A stretch of 64,000 bases of DNA from Maylandia zebra (taxonomy: Eukaryota; Chordata; Actinopteri; Cichliformes; Cichlidae). This document shows, in pieces, positions 11,946-23,444 of this stretch. The notes under the pieces were generated by a model that was not told the origin of the DNA, made no database searches, and saw only the letters and a program-made list of their open reading frames with translations. A program made the translations under genes and the position numbers. Numbering within the stretch: position 1 is the stretch's first letter; the number at the start of each line of letters is the position of its first letter. The stretch spans positions 14,529,623 to 14,593,622 of the forward strand of contig NC_135172.1 of NCBI RefSeq assembly GCF_041146795.1. Direction: 5' to 3'.

Positions 11946-12970
11946 GATGAGACGTTACCCAAAAGTTTAGAGTTTCATTAATGTTACTTTAACATTAAAG
12001 ACTGTGCTGTCTTTATTTTGAATTGAATGTTTCTTTATCCTTGTTTTGAGAATAATTTAATTGATCTTTGTTTTTGTTCAAGACAATCAGTTTCGGAGTT
12101 TTTCAAAGAAACTTTTTACTTTCATCTTCTTTATCCTGGTCTTAAGGTCTTCAAAGTACTCTGTAATATTGATGAGTGGTTCAAGTGGGGGGTTAAGAGG
12201 AGCCGGTGAAGATAAATTCACAGCAGTGTCATGTACTGTGATGGCCTTGGGATCATTATAAAGGCGTTGCTTTTGATTTATAGCCACAGTGTTTTAATAT
12301 CAATAAAGGAAGCACTTTGGGTACGAGCTTTCACATGATCTGATGAAAGTGAAATTATATCAGAGTGACCCTCTGGAGTGCTTGTTGGCTGCTCTGTGAG
12401 TGGCTCCCTGGTGGGTCACTCTTTCAGTAAGACATTATAGTTCAGTGGTCCGAACCTCTAATGCAGCAGGTGTGCGATACATGTGTATCTCACAACACAC
12501 TGGGAATGGATGTGACTGTGCTGTGATTTATCCTTTGGTTCCAAGAAAACAACTTAATATCTCAAACATATTTTCTGCAACTATATGTGGAAAAATGGAT
12601 GATTCAGAAGACGACCCTTGTGTGGACACACACACATACACTCATACACACATCCACTGTATCACACGCTGTGTCAGGATTGAGGTCTTATGGTAAAAAT
12701 GGACAGAAATAACCACTTGGAGGGCCTGCTTTGAATTATGTGCATGTAACCAGCAACCTTTAAAAAAAAAAAAAAAAAAAAAAAAAGAATTAAAACACTT
12801 CATCATTTACTCTCAGAGGACACATAAGACCTGAGCAGTAATGGGTTGGACACTTTTTTGTCTTCAGAACTGCCTTAATTTCTTGAGGCAAAGATTTAAT
12901 AAGGTGCTGGAAACATTAAACACATTATTCCTGCAGTGATGTTAAAAAGATTACATTTTGAAATCATGAA
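11946..12970. other. Non-coding stretch with a poly(A) run
   Basis: No gene is seen. A run of about 25 A lies at 12763-12786, possibly the tail of a retroposed fragment on the + strand, but no target duplication was found. A short CA-rich run lies near 12630-12650. Confidence 0.5.
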
Positions 12971-12974
12971 ATGC

Positions 12975-13600
12975 CACAGATGTAGAAGGCACGATGGATC
13001 CATGCTTTCATGTTGTTCCTGCCAGATTCCCACCATGCAGTCCGAATGTTACAGTCATAATCATCTGTTGTGTAATTTCGCTGAGCAATTGTGAATTGTA
13101 GCCTCAGTTTCTTGTTCTTAGCTGCAGAAGTGCAATCATGATCCTCTGCTGCTGCAGCTCCCCTGCTTCATGGTTCGAAATGATGTTGTAACGTTTGATT
13201 ATGTGAGTTACTGTTTCCTTTCTATCAGCCTGAAGCTTGAAGCGGTCTGTCCATTCTCCTAATACCGCTGACATCATCAAGGTACTTTCACCCAGAGAAC
13301 TTCCACTCACTGGATATTTTCTCCTTTTTTGCACCTTTCTACAGATGCTTGTGTGAGTAAATCCCAGTAGTTCAGCAGTTTCTGAAATAGTCAGACCATC
13401 CCATCTAGCACCAACACCCATTCCATGTTCAAAGTCCCTTAAATCACCTTTGTTGCGCCTTTTTATGCTCAGTTTGAGCTTTATCACGATCATGTCTATA
13501 TGCCTAAATGCAGTGAGTTGCTGCCGTCTGATTGGCTGATTAGATATTTGAATTAACAAACAGTTGAGCAGGCGCTGAGCGTAAATTTGCACAGTACCAC
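12975..13600 (-). pseudogene. Tc1/mariner transposon relic, minus strand
   Basis: Read on the minus strand, 13104-13592 includes the segment GDLRDFEHGMGVGARWDGLT followed by ISETAELLGF, the N-terminal helix-turn-helix region of the same Tc1-like transposase family as at 9770. The next part retains a KRRKYPVSGSS-like stretch but then drifts out of frame. At 12975-13080 there is similarity to a more distal part (catgctttcatgttgttcc), so sequence between the two has been lost. The catalytic DDE core is not intact. Confidence 0.8.
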
Positions 13601-13679
13601 TGAATCATAGCAAAACCTCTGGAGAGATAGCATGTAACATAATTGCTTACAGTAAATCAGCCCATTAAGTAAAGAGCAT

Positions 13680-13684
13680 CATAG
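13680..13684. repeat. Target site duplication CATAG, left copy
   Basis: The 5-bp sequence catag directly precedes the left LTR and is repeated directly after the right LTR at 19072-19076. Five bases is the usual duplication length for Ty3/gypsy integration. Confidence 0.85.
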
Positions 13685-14432
13685 TGTCACGGGCGAGAAT
13701 GCGGTGGACTCAAGAGCAGACTCAATTTGCTTCGAACTGTGTATAATTTATTGAAAAGAACAAAACGTGAACAGAACTGGGTTTAACAGAAACCATACGC
13801 AGAAACTAAGGGAAATCCGTGGGCGGAGAGACCGGCGTAGAGCACGGGGAGAACTCTAACGGGAACTTCTGTAAACACAGGAGAGAGATGTTACTGAATG
13901 GAAAAAAACGAGTAAGGGACAGAGGTACGGAGTGCCAGTGGATAGTCTTGGGCTTACTTGGAGACCCTAGTTATTAGGCGGGAAAAGGGCTGCCGTGGGA
14001 GTATTCCAGAGAGGGTCAAGAGTGTGGAGAGTCCGGTCCAGATTCCAAGGAGGTGGAGAATACGGACTGAAGGGCAGGCTGAGGAGAAGTGGAGTATATA
14101 ATCCTCGGGTTCAGAGCAGACGGAAGAACAGAATGGAGACCAAACCAGCACTACTGATGAGTGCGACGGGTGGTGAATCTGAAGAATACAGGAAACAAAA
14201 ACACATTAACCCATGGTCCAGATATACAGAGTCAGAGCTCAGAGGAGGGCGAGTTTACCACAGATGGTAGCAGGACGAACTGGCGAGGAGTGGCAGGCCG
14301 TGCCGGCTTAAAAACCCTCTAGGTGGAGCCCCGGAGATTGACAACAGGTGATGAGCTGGCCAACTCCACCCCCAGGGACGAATGAGAGGAACCTGGACCA
14401 CGCCCGACCAGACACTCCCACAGCATATGGGA
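13685..14432 (-). repeat. 3' LTR of Ty3/gypsy element (inner edge damaged)
   Basis: It begins (on + coordinates) TGTCACGGGC and matches the right LTR at 18324-19071 with two substitutions over about 745 bp: gggaaaagg/ggggaaagg near 13981 and aacctgg/aaactgg near 14391. The right LTR ends ATATGACA, but here the sequence after cagcatatg is ggga and then pol coding sequence. The first few bases of the LTR in element orientation are thus lost or altered. A minus-strand AATAAA near 13750 is a likely polyadenylation signal and a TATATA-like motif near 14096 a possible promoter element. Confidence 0.88.
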
Positions 14433-17389
14433 ATGTCCTTAGCACAAAGCCACACCCGTTGTCCAGGCCGATACGCCGGAGCGACAGAGCGGCGACGATC
14501 CGCATAGTCCCGTTGCCGGTCGACAGTCGCAAGGAGAGCCCGTCGGACCCTCCGCCACACCCGCCGGCAGCGTCGAAGGTGATGCTGGACCGAAGGAACA
14601 GCCAAATCCGTCTCATCCTCCGGGAACAACGGTGGCTGATACCCCAGCGAGGCCGTCGCTGAAGACGTGAGAGAATTATGGGCGTACTCCACCCAAGGCA
14701 ACTGAGACGACCAGGCAGCCGGGTTCAGCGACGAGACGCAGCGAAGAGCGGATTCCAACTCCTGGTTCAAACGCTCAATCTGGCCATTGGTCTGCGGATG
14801 GAAACCAGAACTCAAGTTGGCCTTGGCACCCAGGGCCCTCCATACTCGGGAGACAAACTGAGGCCCCCTGTCAGACACAATCTCCGAGGGTATGCCATGA
14901 AGACGGAACACATGGTCTGTAAGGATCTGGGTGGTCTCCGCAGCCGTCGGCAGCTTGTCCAGGGCCACGAAATGAGCCGCCTTGGAAAACCGATCAACTA
15001 TGGACAGAACCACCGTCTTCCCCGAAGAGGCTGGGAGGCCGGTAACAAAATCCAAGGCGATATGAGACCAAGGCTTATGCGGGGTACTCAGCGGTCGGAG
15101 TAAGCCAGACGGGGGCCGATTAGAGGTCTTGTTACGGGCACAAACGGAACAGGCAGCCACATAAGCCTTCACATCCTTGTCCATAGAACGCCACCAGAAA
15201 TACCTCTTCAACAGAGCCGTGGTCCTACTCACTCCCGGGTGGCAAGTAAACCGGGCTGTATGGATCCAATGGATAACAGCCGACCGGGCGGCAGAGGGTA
15301 CAAAACGCCGACCGGGCGGGCCAGTTCCCGGATCAGCGTCGCCCCGCAGTCCTTGGCGTATAGCCTCCTCCACATCCCAGGTGAGGGAGCCAATCCTGCA
15401 GGTGGAAGGGAGAATGAGCTCCGGGTCCCGGGAGTCCGAGTCCGAGGAGTACTGGCGAGACAGAGCATCGGGTTTAAGATTCTTGGAACCCGGGCGATAG
15501 GAAATGTCAAAGTTAAATCGGGCGAAGAAAAGGGACCACCGAGCCTGGCGGGAGTTCAGTCTCTTAGCCGTTCTGAGATAAGTCAGATTCTTGTGATCTG
15601 TCCAGATGATAAATGGATGTTCCGTCCCCTCCAGCCAGTGGCGCCACTCCTCCAAAGCCAACTTAATGGCCAGGAGCTCCCTATCCCCAACGTCATAGTT
15701 CTGTTCGGCAGGAGATAGGCGTCGAGAAAAATAGGCGCAGGGCTGGAGCTTGCCACGAGGACCAGAACGCTGAGACAGCACAGCCCCCACCCCCACGCTT
15801 GAAGCATCAACCTCCACCACAAACTGCCTACTCGTGTCAGGATGGACTAAAACAGGAGCCGAAGTGAAAAGCCGTTTGAGCGTGGCGAAGGCCGAGTGAG
15901 CCTCGGGGGACCAAACGAAGGGGACCCGGGAGGAAGTAAGGCGAGTGAGAGGCGCAGCCACCCGACTGTAATCCCTGACAAAACGCCTATAGAAATTCGC
16001 GAAGCCAAGGAACTGCTGCAGCTGTCTACGCGAACCAGGAACGGGCCACTCCACTACTGCCTTAACCTTTACAGGGTCCGTCTTCACCTGCCCTTCCGCC
16101 AGTAGGTAGCCCAGAAACGAGATAGACGAGACATGAAAGTCACACTTCTCGGCATTCACATAAAGGCGGTTCTCCAACAGTCGCTGCAGCACACTCCGGA
16201 CATGCACCCGATGCTCTTCAAGGGACCGAGAAAAAATCAAAATGTCGTCCAGATAAACAAACACAAAAACATTCAAAAAATCCCGGAGCATGTCATTCAC
16301 CAGTGCCTGGAAGACTGCAGGGGCATTGGTGAGGCCAAACGGCATCACCAGGTATTCAAAATGCCCCAGAGGAGTGTTAAAAGCAGTCTTCCACTCGTCG
16401 CCCTCCCTTATGCGGACAAGGTGGTATGCATTCCTCAAGTCCAACTTAGAGAAGACAGTGGCCCCGTGGAGGGGTTCGAAAGCTGAACTGATCAAAGGCA
16501 GGGGATACCTGTTCCTAATCGTGATCGCATTAAGGCCCCTATAATCAATGCACGGCCGGAGCGACGCATCCTTTTTAGAAACAAAAAAGAAACCAGCGGC
16601 CACCGGTGAGGAAGAAGGACGAATGAGACCGGCCGCCAGCGAATCCCGGACGTACGTCTCCATAGTCCCCCTCTCCGAACGGGACAGATTATAGAGACGG
16701 CTGGAGGGCAGAGGGGCACCGGGGAGGAGATCAATAGCACAATCATAGGGCCGATGAGGAGGCAGCGACAGAGCCCTGTCCTTACTGAACACTTCTTGTA
16801 GATCATGATATTCAGGAGGGACAGAGGTAAGGTCAGGGGGGGAGACAACCACTGGAGGAGAAACAAAAGCCCCCGAGGCCAGTGCTGACTTTAAACAGTT
16901 GGCGAGACAAAACAAACTCCAACTCGCTACTCTCTTCCCTGCCCAGTCAGTGTGTGGATTGTGCTTCTGCAACCACGGAAAACCAAGGATCACTGGCACG
17001 TCAAGGGAAGAGGTGGTAAAGAGAGTTATGTCTTCCTGATGATTACCTGACGTGACTAACTTGACAGGCGCGGTCCGGTGAGTGATCATCGCGAACACCT
17101 CATTATTCAAAGCGGCGGCCGGGATCGGAAGCTCGAGCTGAATGAGGGGCAAATTCAACGATTTAGCCACCGCAGCATCTATCAAATTCTGCTCCGCCCC
17201 GGAGTCAACGAGAGCACGAAGAGAATGAGCCCTAGTACCGGACATCAACGAAACCGAAAGCAAAAAACGGGGTTTATCACTCTTAAAAACACTGCCCACC
17301 CGTAACCCCGGACTTACCGGCGGGCCATGCCTTTTGGCCGGACCGGGCAAACAGCGATGCGATGGCCGCTTCCTCCGCAGTAGAAGCAC
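14255..17389 (-). CDS. pol: Ty3/gypsy pol polyprotein (protease, RT, RNase H, integrase), 3' truncated
   Basis: One open frame of 1,044 codons. In order it shows an aspartic protease motif (LVDSGAEQ, about residues 60-67), reverse transcriptase with VYLDDILIF (the YLDD at 379-382), RNase H with acidic residues near 527, 571 and 598, and integrase with an HHCC zinc domain (about 707-750). The integrase catalytic acids follow at about D780, D840 and E872. It lies in the -1 frame relative to gag and overlaps it by 76 nt, so expression probably needs a -1 ribosomal frameshift. Two faults stand out. The spacing between the second aspartate and the glutamate is 31 residues, where Ty3/gypsy integrases have 35. 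After about residue 987 the frame runs directly into LTR sequence, so the integrase C-terminus and any chromodomain are missing and the last ~57 residues are not native. Confidence 0.92.
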   Translation of the reverse strand: MLLLRRKRPSHRCLPGPAKRHGPPVSPGLRVGSVFKSDKPRFLLSVSLMSGTRAHSLRALVDSGAEQNLIDAAVAKSLNLPLIQLELPIPAAALNNEVFAMITHRTAPVKLVTSGNHQEDITLFTTSSLDVPVILGFPWLQKHNPHTDWAGKRVASWSLFCLANCLKSALASGAFVSPPVVVSPPDLTSVPPEYHDLQEVFSKDRALSLPPHRPYDCAIDLLPGAPLPSSRLYNLSRSERGTMETYVRDSLAAGLIRPSSSPVAAGFFFVSKKDASLRPCIDYRGLNAITIRNRYPLPLISSAFEPLHGATVFSKLDLRNAYHLVRIREGDEWKTAFNTPLGHFEYLVMPFGLTNAPAVFQALVNDMLRDFLNVFVFVYLDDILIFSRSLEEHRVHVRSVLQRLLENRLYVNAEKCDFHVSSISFLGYLLAEGQVKTDPVKVKAVVEWPVPGSRRQLQQFLGFANFYRRFVRDYSRVAAPLTRLTSSRVPFVWSPEAHSAFATLKRLFTSAPVLVHPDTSRQFVVEVDASSVGVGAVLSQRSGPRGKLQPCAYFSRRLSPAEQNYDVGDRELLAIKLALEEWRHWLEGTEHPFIIWTDHKNLTYLRTAKRLNSRQARWSLFFARFNFDISYRPGSKNLKPDALSRQYSSDSDSRDPELILPSTCRIGSLTWDVEEAIRQGLRGDADPGTGPPGRRFVPSAARSAVIHWIHTARFTCHPGVSRTTALLKRYFWWRSMDKDVKAYVAACSVCARNKTSNRPPSGLLRPLSTPHKPWSHIALDFVTGLPASSGKTVVLSIVDRFSKAAHFVALDKLPTAAETTQILTDHVFRLHGIPSEIVSDRGPQFVSRVWRALGAKANLSSGFHPQTNGQIERLNQELESALRCVSSLNPAAWSSQLPWVEYAHNSLTSSATASLGYQPPLFPEDETDLAVPSVQHHLRRCRRVWRRVRRALLATVDRQRDYADRRRSVAPAYRPGQRVWLCAKDIPICCGSVWSGVVQVPLIRPWGWSWPAHHLLSISGAPPRGFLSRHGLPLLASSSCYHLW

Positions 17390-18306
17390 TCTCCGGCTCG
17401 GAAACGCCGCTCCCGCTCCTCAGGAGTGAGCCGAGCGCGGCCAATCTGCATAGGCTCAGGGGAAGGAGAGCGAGGACGGACGGATGATGTCACCGGAAGC
17501 GACGGGGGTAACGCCGAAACGGCCGCGGGTCGAAACAGAGACGGAGAGGGTCTGGACCGCCTCTCAGCGTCTCTCTCTCTCAGTCGACTATCGATCCTGA
17601 GAGCAAGAGAGACAAGCGCTTCAAACGTGGCCGGCTCGTCGTGCACAGCCAGCTGATCCTTCAGTTGTTCGGAAAGGGACGCTAGGAAAATACCCCGCAG
17701 CGCAGCGTCTGGCCAACCCGCTTCAACAGCAGCGGTGCGGAACTCGATCGCGTATTCCGCAACGCTGCATTTTCCCTGGCGGAGTCCCAACAGCCTCTTA
17801 GCTGCAGTACCCTCAGAGATCGGGTGAGCGAACGTAGCCTTGAATTCCTTGAGGAAGTCCTCATAGGAACACAAGGCAATCGGATGAGAAAACAAAAACG
17901 CCTCAGCCCACGCAAGCGCCTTACCCCTAAGCAACCCAACAAAATGGGAAATCTTGGCAGCATCATTAGGAAACGCATGCGGCGAGCGACTGACGAACAA
18001 CGACCACTGAAACAGGAACCCCCCACACAGCCCCAGCTCTCCGTGAAAAGGCTCCGGTGGAGGGGAAGAGATGCCCCGATAAGCCGATTCAGGACGCGCA
18101 AAGGCGGGTACAGACAACGGTTCCGGCTGACTAGGGAAAACGGGTGGATTCGACTCCCTGATTTCTGAAAACCGGGTAAGTAACTCCTCCTGTTTTTCAC
18201 TGATAGCATTACACTGGTCCATTAAGGACGTCAAGGTCTGTTCATGCCGTCCTAACACCGCGCCCTGTTTATTAATGGCGGCGCGAATTGGGTCCGCTGA
18301 GTCCAT
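17314..18306 (-). CDS. gag: Ty3/gypsy Gag (capsid and zinc-knuckle nucleocapsid)
   Basis: A 330-residue frame beginning [10 protein letters not shown] directly downstream of the 5' LTR in element orientation. It has a short coiled-coil-like N-terminus (about residues 15-50), a retrotransposon gag-type capsid region with conserved tryptophans (about 85-240), an Arg/Ser/Pro-rich linker, and a C-terminal CCHC zinc knuckle with C307, C310, H315 and C320 (C-X2-C-X4-H-X4-C). Gag coats the element RNA and forms particles. The frame has no stop or frameshift, which agrees with the near-identical LTRs. It ends within the start of pol. The ATG is the first in frame after the LTR. Confidence 0.9.
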   Translation of the reverse strand: MDSADPIRAAINKQGAVLGRHEQTLTSLMDQCNAISEKQEELLTRFSEIRESNPPVFPSQPEPLSVPAFARPESAYRGISSPPPEPFHGELGLCGGFLFQWSLFVSRSPHAFPNDAAKISHFVGLLRGKALAWAEAFLFSHPIALCSYEDFLKEFKATFAHPISEGTAAKRLLGLRQGKCSVAEYAIEFRTAAVEAGWPDAALRGIFLASLSEQLKDQLAVHDEPATFEALVSLALRIDSRLRERDAERRSRPSPSLFRPAAVSALPPSLPVTSSVRPRSPSPEPMQIGRARLTPEERERRFRAGECFYCGGSGHRIAVCPVRPKGMARR

Positions 18307-18323
18307 AAGTGGCCAGTTTGTTC

Positions 18324-19071
18324 TGTCACGGGCGAGAATGCGGTGGACTCAAGAGCAGACTCAATTTGCTTCGAACTGTGTATAATTTATTGAAAAGAAC
18401 AAAACGTGAACAGAACTGGGTTTAACAGAAACCATACGCAGAAACTAAGGGAAATCCGTGGGCGGAGAGACCGGCGTAGAGCACGGGGAGAACTCTAACG
18501 GGAACTTCTGTAAACACAGGAGAGAGATGTTACTGAATGGAAAAAAACGAGTAAGGGACAGAGGTACGGAGTGCCAGTGGATAGTCTTGGGCTTACTTGG
18601 AGACCCTAGTTATTAGGCGGGGAAAGGGCTGCCGTGGGAGTATTCCAGAGAGGGTCAAGAGTGTGGAGAGTCCGGTCCAGATTCCAAGGAGGTGGAGAAT
18701 ACGGACTGAAGGGCAGGCTGAGGAGAAGTGGAGTATATAATCCTCGGGTTCAGAGCAGACGGAAGAACAGAATGGAGACCAAACCAGCACTACTGATGAG
18801 TGCGACGGGTGGTGAATCTGAAGAATACAGGAAACAAAAACACATTAACCCATGGTCCAGATATACAGAGTCAGAGCTCAGAGGAGGGCGAGTTTACCAC
18901 AGATGGTAGCAGGACGAACTGGCGAGGAGTGGCAGGCCGTGCCGGCTTAAAAACCCTCTAGGTGGAGCCCCGGAGATTGACAACAGGTGATGAGCTGGCC
19001 AACTCCACCCCCAGGGACGAATGAGAGGAAACTGGACCACGCCCGACCAGACACTCCCACAGCATATGACA
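18324..19071 (-). repeat. 5' LTR of Ty3/gypsy element (intact, 748 bp)
   Basis: It starts TGTCA and ends TGACA on the + strand, a perfect 5-bp terminal inverted repeat. CATAG follows at 19072-19076, matching 13680-13684. In element orientation (minus) the LTR holds a TATATA-like motif near 18735 and an AATAAA near 18389, a sensible order for U3 promoter and R polyadenylation signal. The sequence just inside the LTR contains TGGCCACTTATGG, where TGG could open a primer-binding site, but I cannot match it to a tRNA and the gag ATG lies within it. Confidence 0.9.
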
Positions 19072-19181
19072 CATAGGGGATCAGACTTCTATTATTTCCC
19101 CATTTTTTGTACCTTATTATCATTGAACAAACTGCAAAACAACACATATTCATAATTCCCCTTTCCACCTTGTGTTTTATA

Positions 19182-19410
19182 GCAGTAACTATGAATTAAA
19201 TATATATTTGTAAGATTGCACACAACATGTATTATTTAACATAACATCATATTTTAGATGTGATTTCTACCTGCAGTTTCAGGTACATGTCATACAAGGA
19301 TGTTTCTGGTTGTTTTTCTCACAGCAGTAACTATGAATTATATATTTGTAAGTTTGCACACAACATAATATATATGTTATATATAACATTAGACTATAAT
19401 TTAGATGTGA
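19182..19410. repeat. Imperfect direct duplication of about 90 bp
   Basis: Two copies begin 'agcagtaactatgaatta' and run through 'ttgcacacaacat' to 'tttagatgtgatttcta'. They lie at about 19182-19268 and 19322-19410, offset by about 140 bp. Small indels in TA-rich parts separate them. This looks like a local segmental duplication with no coding content. Confidence 0.65.
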
Positions 19411-19429
19411 TTTCTAATACTGTTTTAGC

Positions 19430-20855
19430 CAATCTCAATATAACACAAAACCTTTTTCACAGAGTGGAAAGGTTGTCAATCACTTTAATGTGTAGAAACA
19501 TGGTAACTAGAGATAATTCACATCACTTTAATATACTATAAAGTGGTTTAACTTCTCACTGAACTGAATATATGACTACAGCAACACAACAGACCGTGCA
19601 CTGGTAAACGCAGCTTATACCATGTTCGACCTCATAGTACTTTCCCTGAATATAAACAATGTATGAGTCACACTTAGCACTAAAACCACCGCAGTGTTTG
19701 CATTTAACGTTTCATCTTCTCAGTTGAAAGGCAAACAAAAATTGCTTCGCAGAGCTCGTTTCTGGCCAATGAACATCAAAGGATATTTTCTTACAAGTAA
19801 TGGGGAGCCTGCTTGAAATTTTCATGATCAGGCTGATCCCGTCGTGCATACCAGGAAAATGCATGCGTAAATTGCATAGTTGTGCCTTCCTTTGACATCC
19901 ACCCTTCATTCATCAAACGTCTCTTCAAAACGTGGCCTTTGTTTCTTGTCGTAATGTGCAAGTGAGCTCCATTTACTGAACGAGACAGCACAAATGAAAA
20001 CACCACCCTGCAGTATACCTCTTGGTAATATATGCTAATCTAAGGCACCATTTTCTTTCTTAAATCTGATTTCGAAGGATTTTTACAAGGAAAGCAAAGC
20101 CACCAAATTACCCCTGTGGGAAAATATTCATTGCTCACTTTGCAGTTGAAAAACAGGAAATAGCTATTTCTGGAGCTCATTACTCTCCATTAACTTATTA
20201 TGGGAATTGACCATATCACCATTACAGAGCAGGCCTTACCAGGTTGTCTTCTTTATTTTGGTGCCAAGGCGCACAGTCTTGTGGTTCCTGCTTTACTTAA
20301 CTTGGATACTGCGCAGTGGAAATCGATGATGAAGGCGACACACGCCAGTGTGCCGACAGAGCCTCATCTGGGGACGGCCTCTCTTCACTTCATGCAACAA
20401 TAAGTCCAACAAGGAAACACTTTAAAAAGAGAGAAAATTAGAGCTTAGACCTTAATAGAAACAAGCATAAACATAACGTGCAGAGACATGCGAATGCACA
20501 CTCGTAGCATTTGGGGAAGATGAGAAACAGCTTGAGAATAACAAGAAGTGAATTTTGAGCTTCATTTCTGACCGGGTGAATCTGTGCATGTATGTGTGCG
20601 TGACGGTCAGGTTTTCTTCGCTGACTACTCTTACTGACACACTCTTTACACAAGTTTGTTTAGTACACTGTCGGTAGTCATTTTACACTTGAAAAGCCCA
20701 CTCGGGGCTCAGGTGTGCTCGTCCTGGCAATAAATAAGGGACAGCAAAAACAGTGTAAATGTTGACTGCGGCCTCTGTTACAGTGTGAAGCACATCTCAG
20801 CTTTGGATGAAGGGAATCAAAGTGAAAATGAAGTCATGAATATTTAGCCTCAGGT
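19430..20855. other. Non-coding stretch, no gene recognised
   Basis: No conserved frame, RNA gene or transposon end was recognised. Short open frames show no domain signature. Confidence 0.5.
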
Positions 20856-20857
20856 GC

Positions 20858-20909
20858 TATGTGTGCGTGTGTGTGTGTGTGTGCGTGTGTGTGTGTGCGT
20901 GTGTGTGCG

Positions 20910-20948
<39 letters not shown>

Positions 20949-21026
20949 GTGCGTGTGTGGGTGTGCGTGTGTGTGCGCGTGTGTGCGTGTGTGTGCGTGT
21001 GTGTGCGTGCGTGTGCGTGTGCGCGC

Positions 21027-21079
<53 letters not shown>

Positions 21080-21085
21080 TGCATT
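20858..21085. repeat. GT-rich microsatellite with GC interruptions
   Basis: About 225 bp of alternating purine-pyrimidine sequence made of (GT)n broken by regular GTGC units, with a GTGCGCGCGCGTG stretch near 21020 and a pure (GT)n run of about 45 bp at the right end. Open frames reported on both strands are Cys/Val/Arg or Thr/His strings produced by the repeat and are not genes. Confidence 0.95.
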
Positions 21086-21641
21086 TCAGTGACAAAGCAG
21101 TTAGTATGTCAAAGCTTGCATGCGTGAAGCAGAGATGATAATTACAGTGCAGATTTACCTGTCACTACAGTTGTAAACATACTGTAGAGATGTCACAGTC
21201 AGGACGACTTATTTTTAGATTGCGGTGACTCCAATTTGTGAGGCTTCAAAGATCAAAGTAGCAGTTTACACTCACTGCAAAGGTCCTGTCTCCATTCATC
21301 AGCTGCACAAAAACAAAATACACCTTTCATTCAGAGTGCCATATTATGTAAGTAATAGCATTGTCAGTGAGTGTGGGAGTAGGTCAGCCTCCGGGGAAGC
21401 TGAAACAACCAAGGACTCGTTTGGTTTTAGAGGAAACACAAAAGGCTGAAATCCAATTCGAATGGTTGAAGAAATGTCCCTGCACTTCTGTCAATGACAG
21501 AATGTGATTACAGTGCTGCGATGTAGGTAGGCAGAAGGCAAGGGCAATTATTACAAATTATTGTGGTGTGTTACAAATTATTATTGCTGGGAGAGGGGAA
21601 CGCTCCACCAGCCTCTGTTTGTTTTCTGTTCTTCTCTTGGT

Positions 21642-22330
21642 ACAGTGGGGGAAATAATGATTTGATCTTTATCCTGTTGTGTGGTTTGCTCACTTAGAAA
21701 GAAATGAACTGTTATTTTTATGGTATCTTAATTTTAATGGAAAGGGACAGAATGTCCACCAGAAAAAAACACTTTACACAAAAGTTATAAACTGCTTCAC
21801 ATTTCAAGTATTTGATCCCAAGCAACCCGGCTAGAATTCTGCCTCCCACAGACTGACTGTGTGACCAACTCATTATATGTGTGAAGCACATGTATCCACA
21901 GAATCAGTTTCTTCAATTTCAGTGTCTCCTCCACTATGGGCAAAACCACAGAGCTGTCAAAGAACATCAGGGACAAGAATGTAAACCTGAACAAGGGGGA
22001 ATGGGCTCCAGGTCACCAGCAGGAAGGTTAGTATTGGTGACGACTGCTGGTACGATAATTCTGAAATGGAAGAAATATAAAATGACCATCAATGGCCCTC
22101 GGCCATCAAAATGTTGTAAAAAAGCTGGTGGATCATGTTCATAGCTAGCTACTGTCCAGACCTCAAACGTTTGTGCAGTGAGCTGAATCTTCAAGAAACC
22201 TACAGGATTTAGAAAGTTTCCATAAAGAGGAGAAGGCTAGGATCCCTCCTGAGATGTGTGCAAACCCAACAAGGGTTTGGCTTGAACATCAAATACTTGT
22301 GTCAATCAATGACATGCAAATCAATCCAAA
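21642..22330 (+). pseudogene. Tc1-like transposon relic, internally deleted
   Basis: The left end begins 'gtacagtgggggaaataatgatttgatc', the usual terminus of a widespread fish Tc1-like family. The start of the transposase follows near 21935 (MGKTTELSKNIRDKNVNLNK in one frame, disrupted). A stretch near 22230 matches the far C-terminal part (atccctcctgagatgtgtgcaaac), then 'caacaagggtttggct' and a tail with 'atcaaatacttgtg'. The central catalytic DDE segment is missing. Stops and frame changes rule out function. Confidence 0.8.
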
Positions 22331-22334
22331 CCAG

Positions 22335-23440
22335 AGCCTGAATGCCCACTAACAAAGATTCAAAATGCTGCTTAATGAGTGAATTACTTCCTGTGTGAAT
22401 ACAGATTTAATATTCCATTAAGTAACAAGGAATATACATTTTAAAGGGATTTGTTTGTTTGTGGTATGATATGAGCGTGTACTTGTGTTATTTTTGTGGT
22501 TAAGTGGAGCGATGTTGACAGGTTTCTTTGATTAACTTTAGTAGCATTTCACTAATCACAGCAGTCGACTGACTGAACGTGGACATGCTGATGTGTAACA
22601 CTGAAATTGTTTTTGTTTCTCCTAAGGCATCTCAGGCTTTTAATCATGAGATTCATAAATGAATGGTTCAGTTCAGCAGCGTACTCAGACCCCAACACCT
22701 TAAGTGAGTCTGACACTACAATCCAATCTAATTTTAGAGTCTCTCTGCCAATCCAAAGCTGCAACAGATTCTCTCATTTTGTAAATGACAGGCCTGTCAT
22801 TTACAAGAAAACCCCCCACACACACGCATAGACACACGCAAGGCTGTGCCAGACATACATTAGCATCCTACATTTAGCAGCCTAATCTGTCTGTTTGTTT
22901 GGCTGAATTACATTTGGCAGAACAATGACCACCTGCATGTCGATTTCTTGTCGTGCCTAATTAACACTGTTTTTTTTTGTTTGTTTGTTTTGCCAATAAT
23001 TTGGATGATGGAAGCCAGAACTGGATTTTATGTGACTTTTTATATTTATTTGTTGACAAAGTATTAAGTTGTGTTTCCCAGTTTGTTCTTGCCTCCTGAG
23101 ACCTCTGCACCATCCTGTCAGGATTATCGCCCAGCTGAGTCACTCGAGGTTTGATGAAGTTCCCTTTAAATCTGATGCCTCGTCTCTCTCTTGCTTCTTG
23201 CTTCTGTTTCAGAGTTGCTTTTTCCAGAGCAGCAAATCAATATCACAACAACATTTGCCCTTGTGTGAGAGTGAATGTGGAGATTTTTTGTTTTCTTAGC
23301 ACACATAAACAACTTAAATAAAAGAAAGCAATACAGCCAATGTATGATTGACAGTAGTCCATATCTACTAACCCTGGGCAACTGAGTGTGCACTGCTGCT
23401 GAGCCTTGAATAACAAAGCCCAGCACTGAAATGTGTGTGT
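22335..23440. other. Non-coding stretch, no gene recognised
   Basis: AT-rich sequence without a supportable frame. There is a poly(T)/TTTG run near 22970-22990. No repeat family was recognised. Confidence 0.5.
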
Positions 23441-23444
23441 TTAG

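Noticed and set aside
13995..14270. A 91-codon + strand frame repeated exactly at 18634-18909
   Set aside because: Both lie in the LTRs, antisense to the element; identity reflects LTR identity, not a gene pair.
14678..17305. Several + strand frames of 60-160 codons between 14.7 and 17.3 kb
   Set aside because: They are antisense shadows of gag and pol.
18300..18320. Primer-binding site starting TGG after the 5' LTR
   Set aside because: It overlaps the gag ATG and I cannot match it to a tRNA 3' end, so I do not list it as a feature.
20850..21138. Long open frames on both strands (Cys/Val-rich and Thr/His-rich)
   Set aside because: They are translations of the GT microsatellite and have no sequence complexity.
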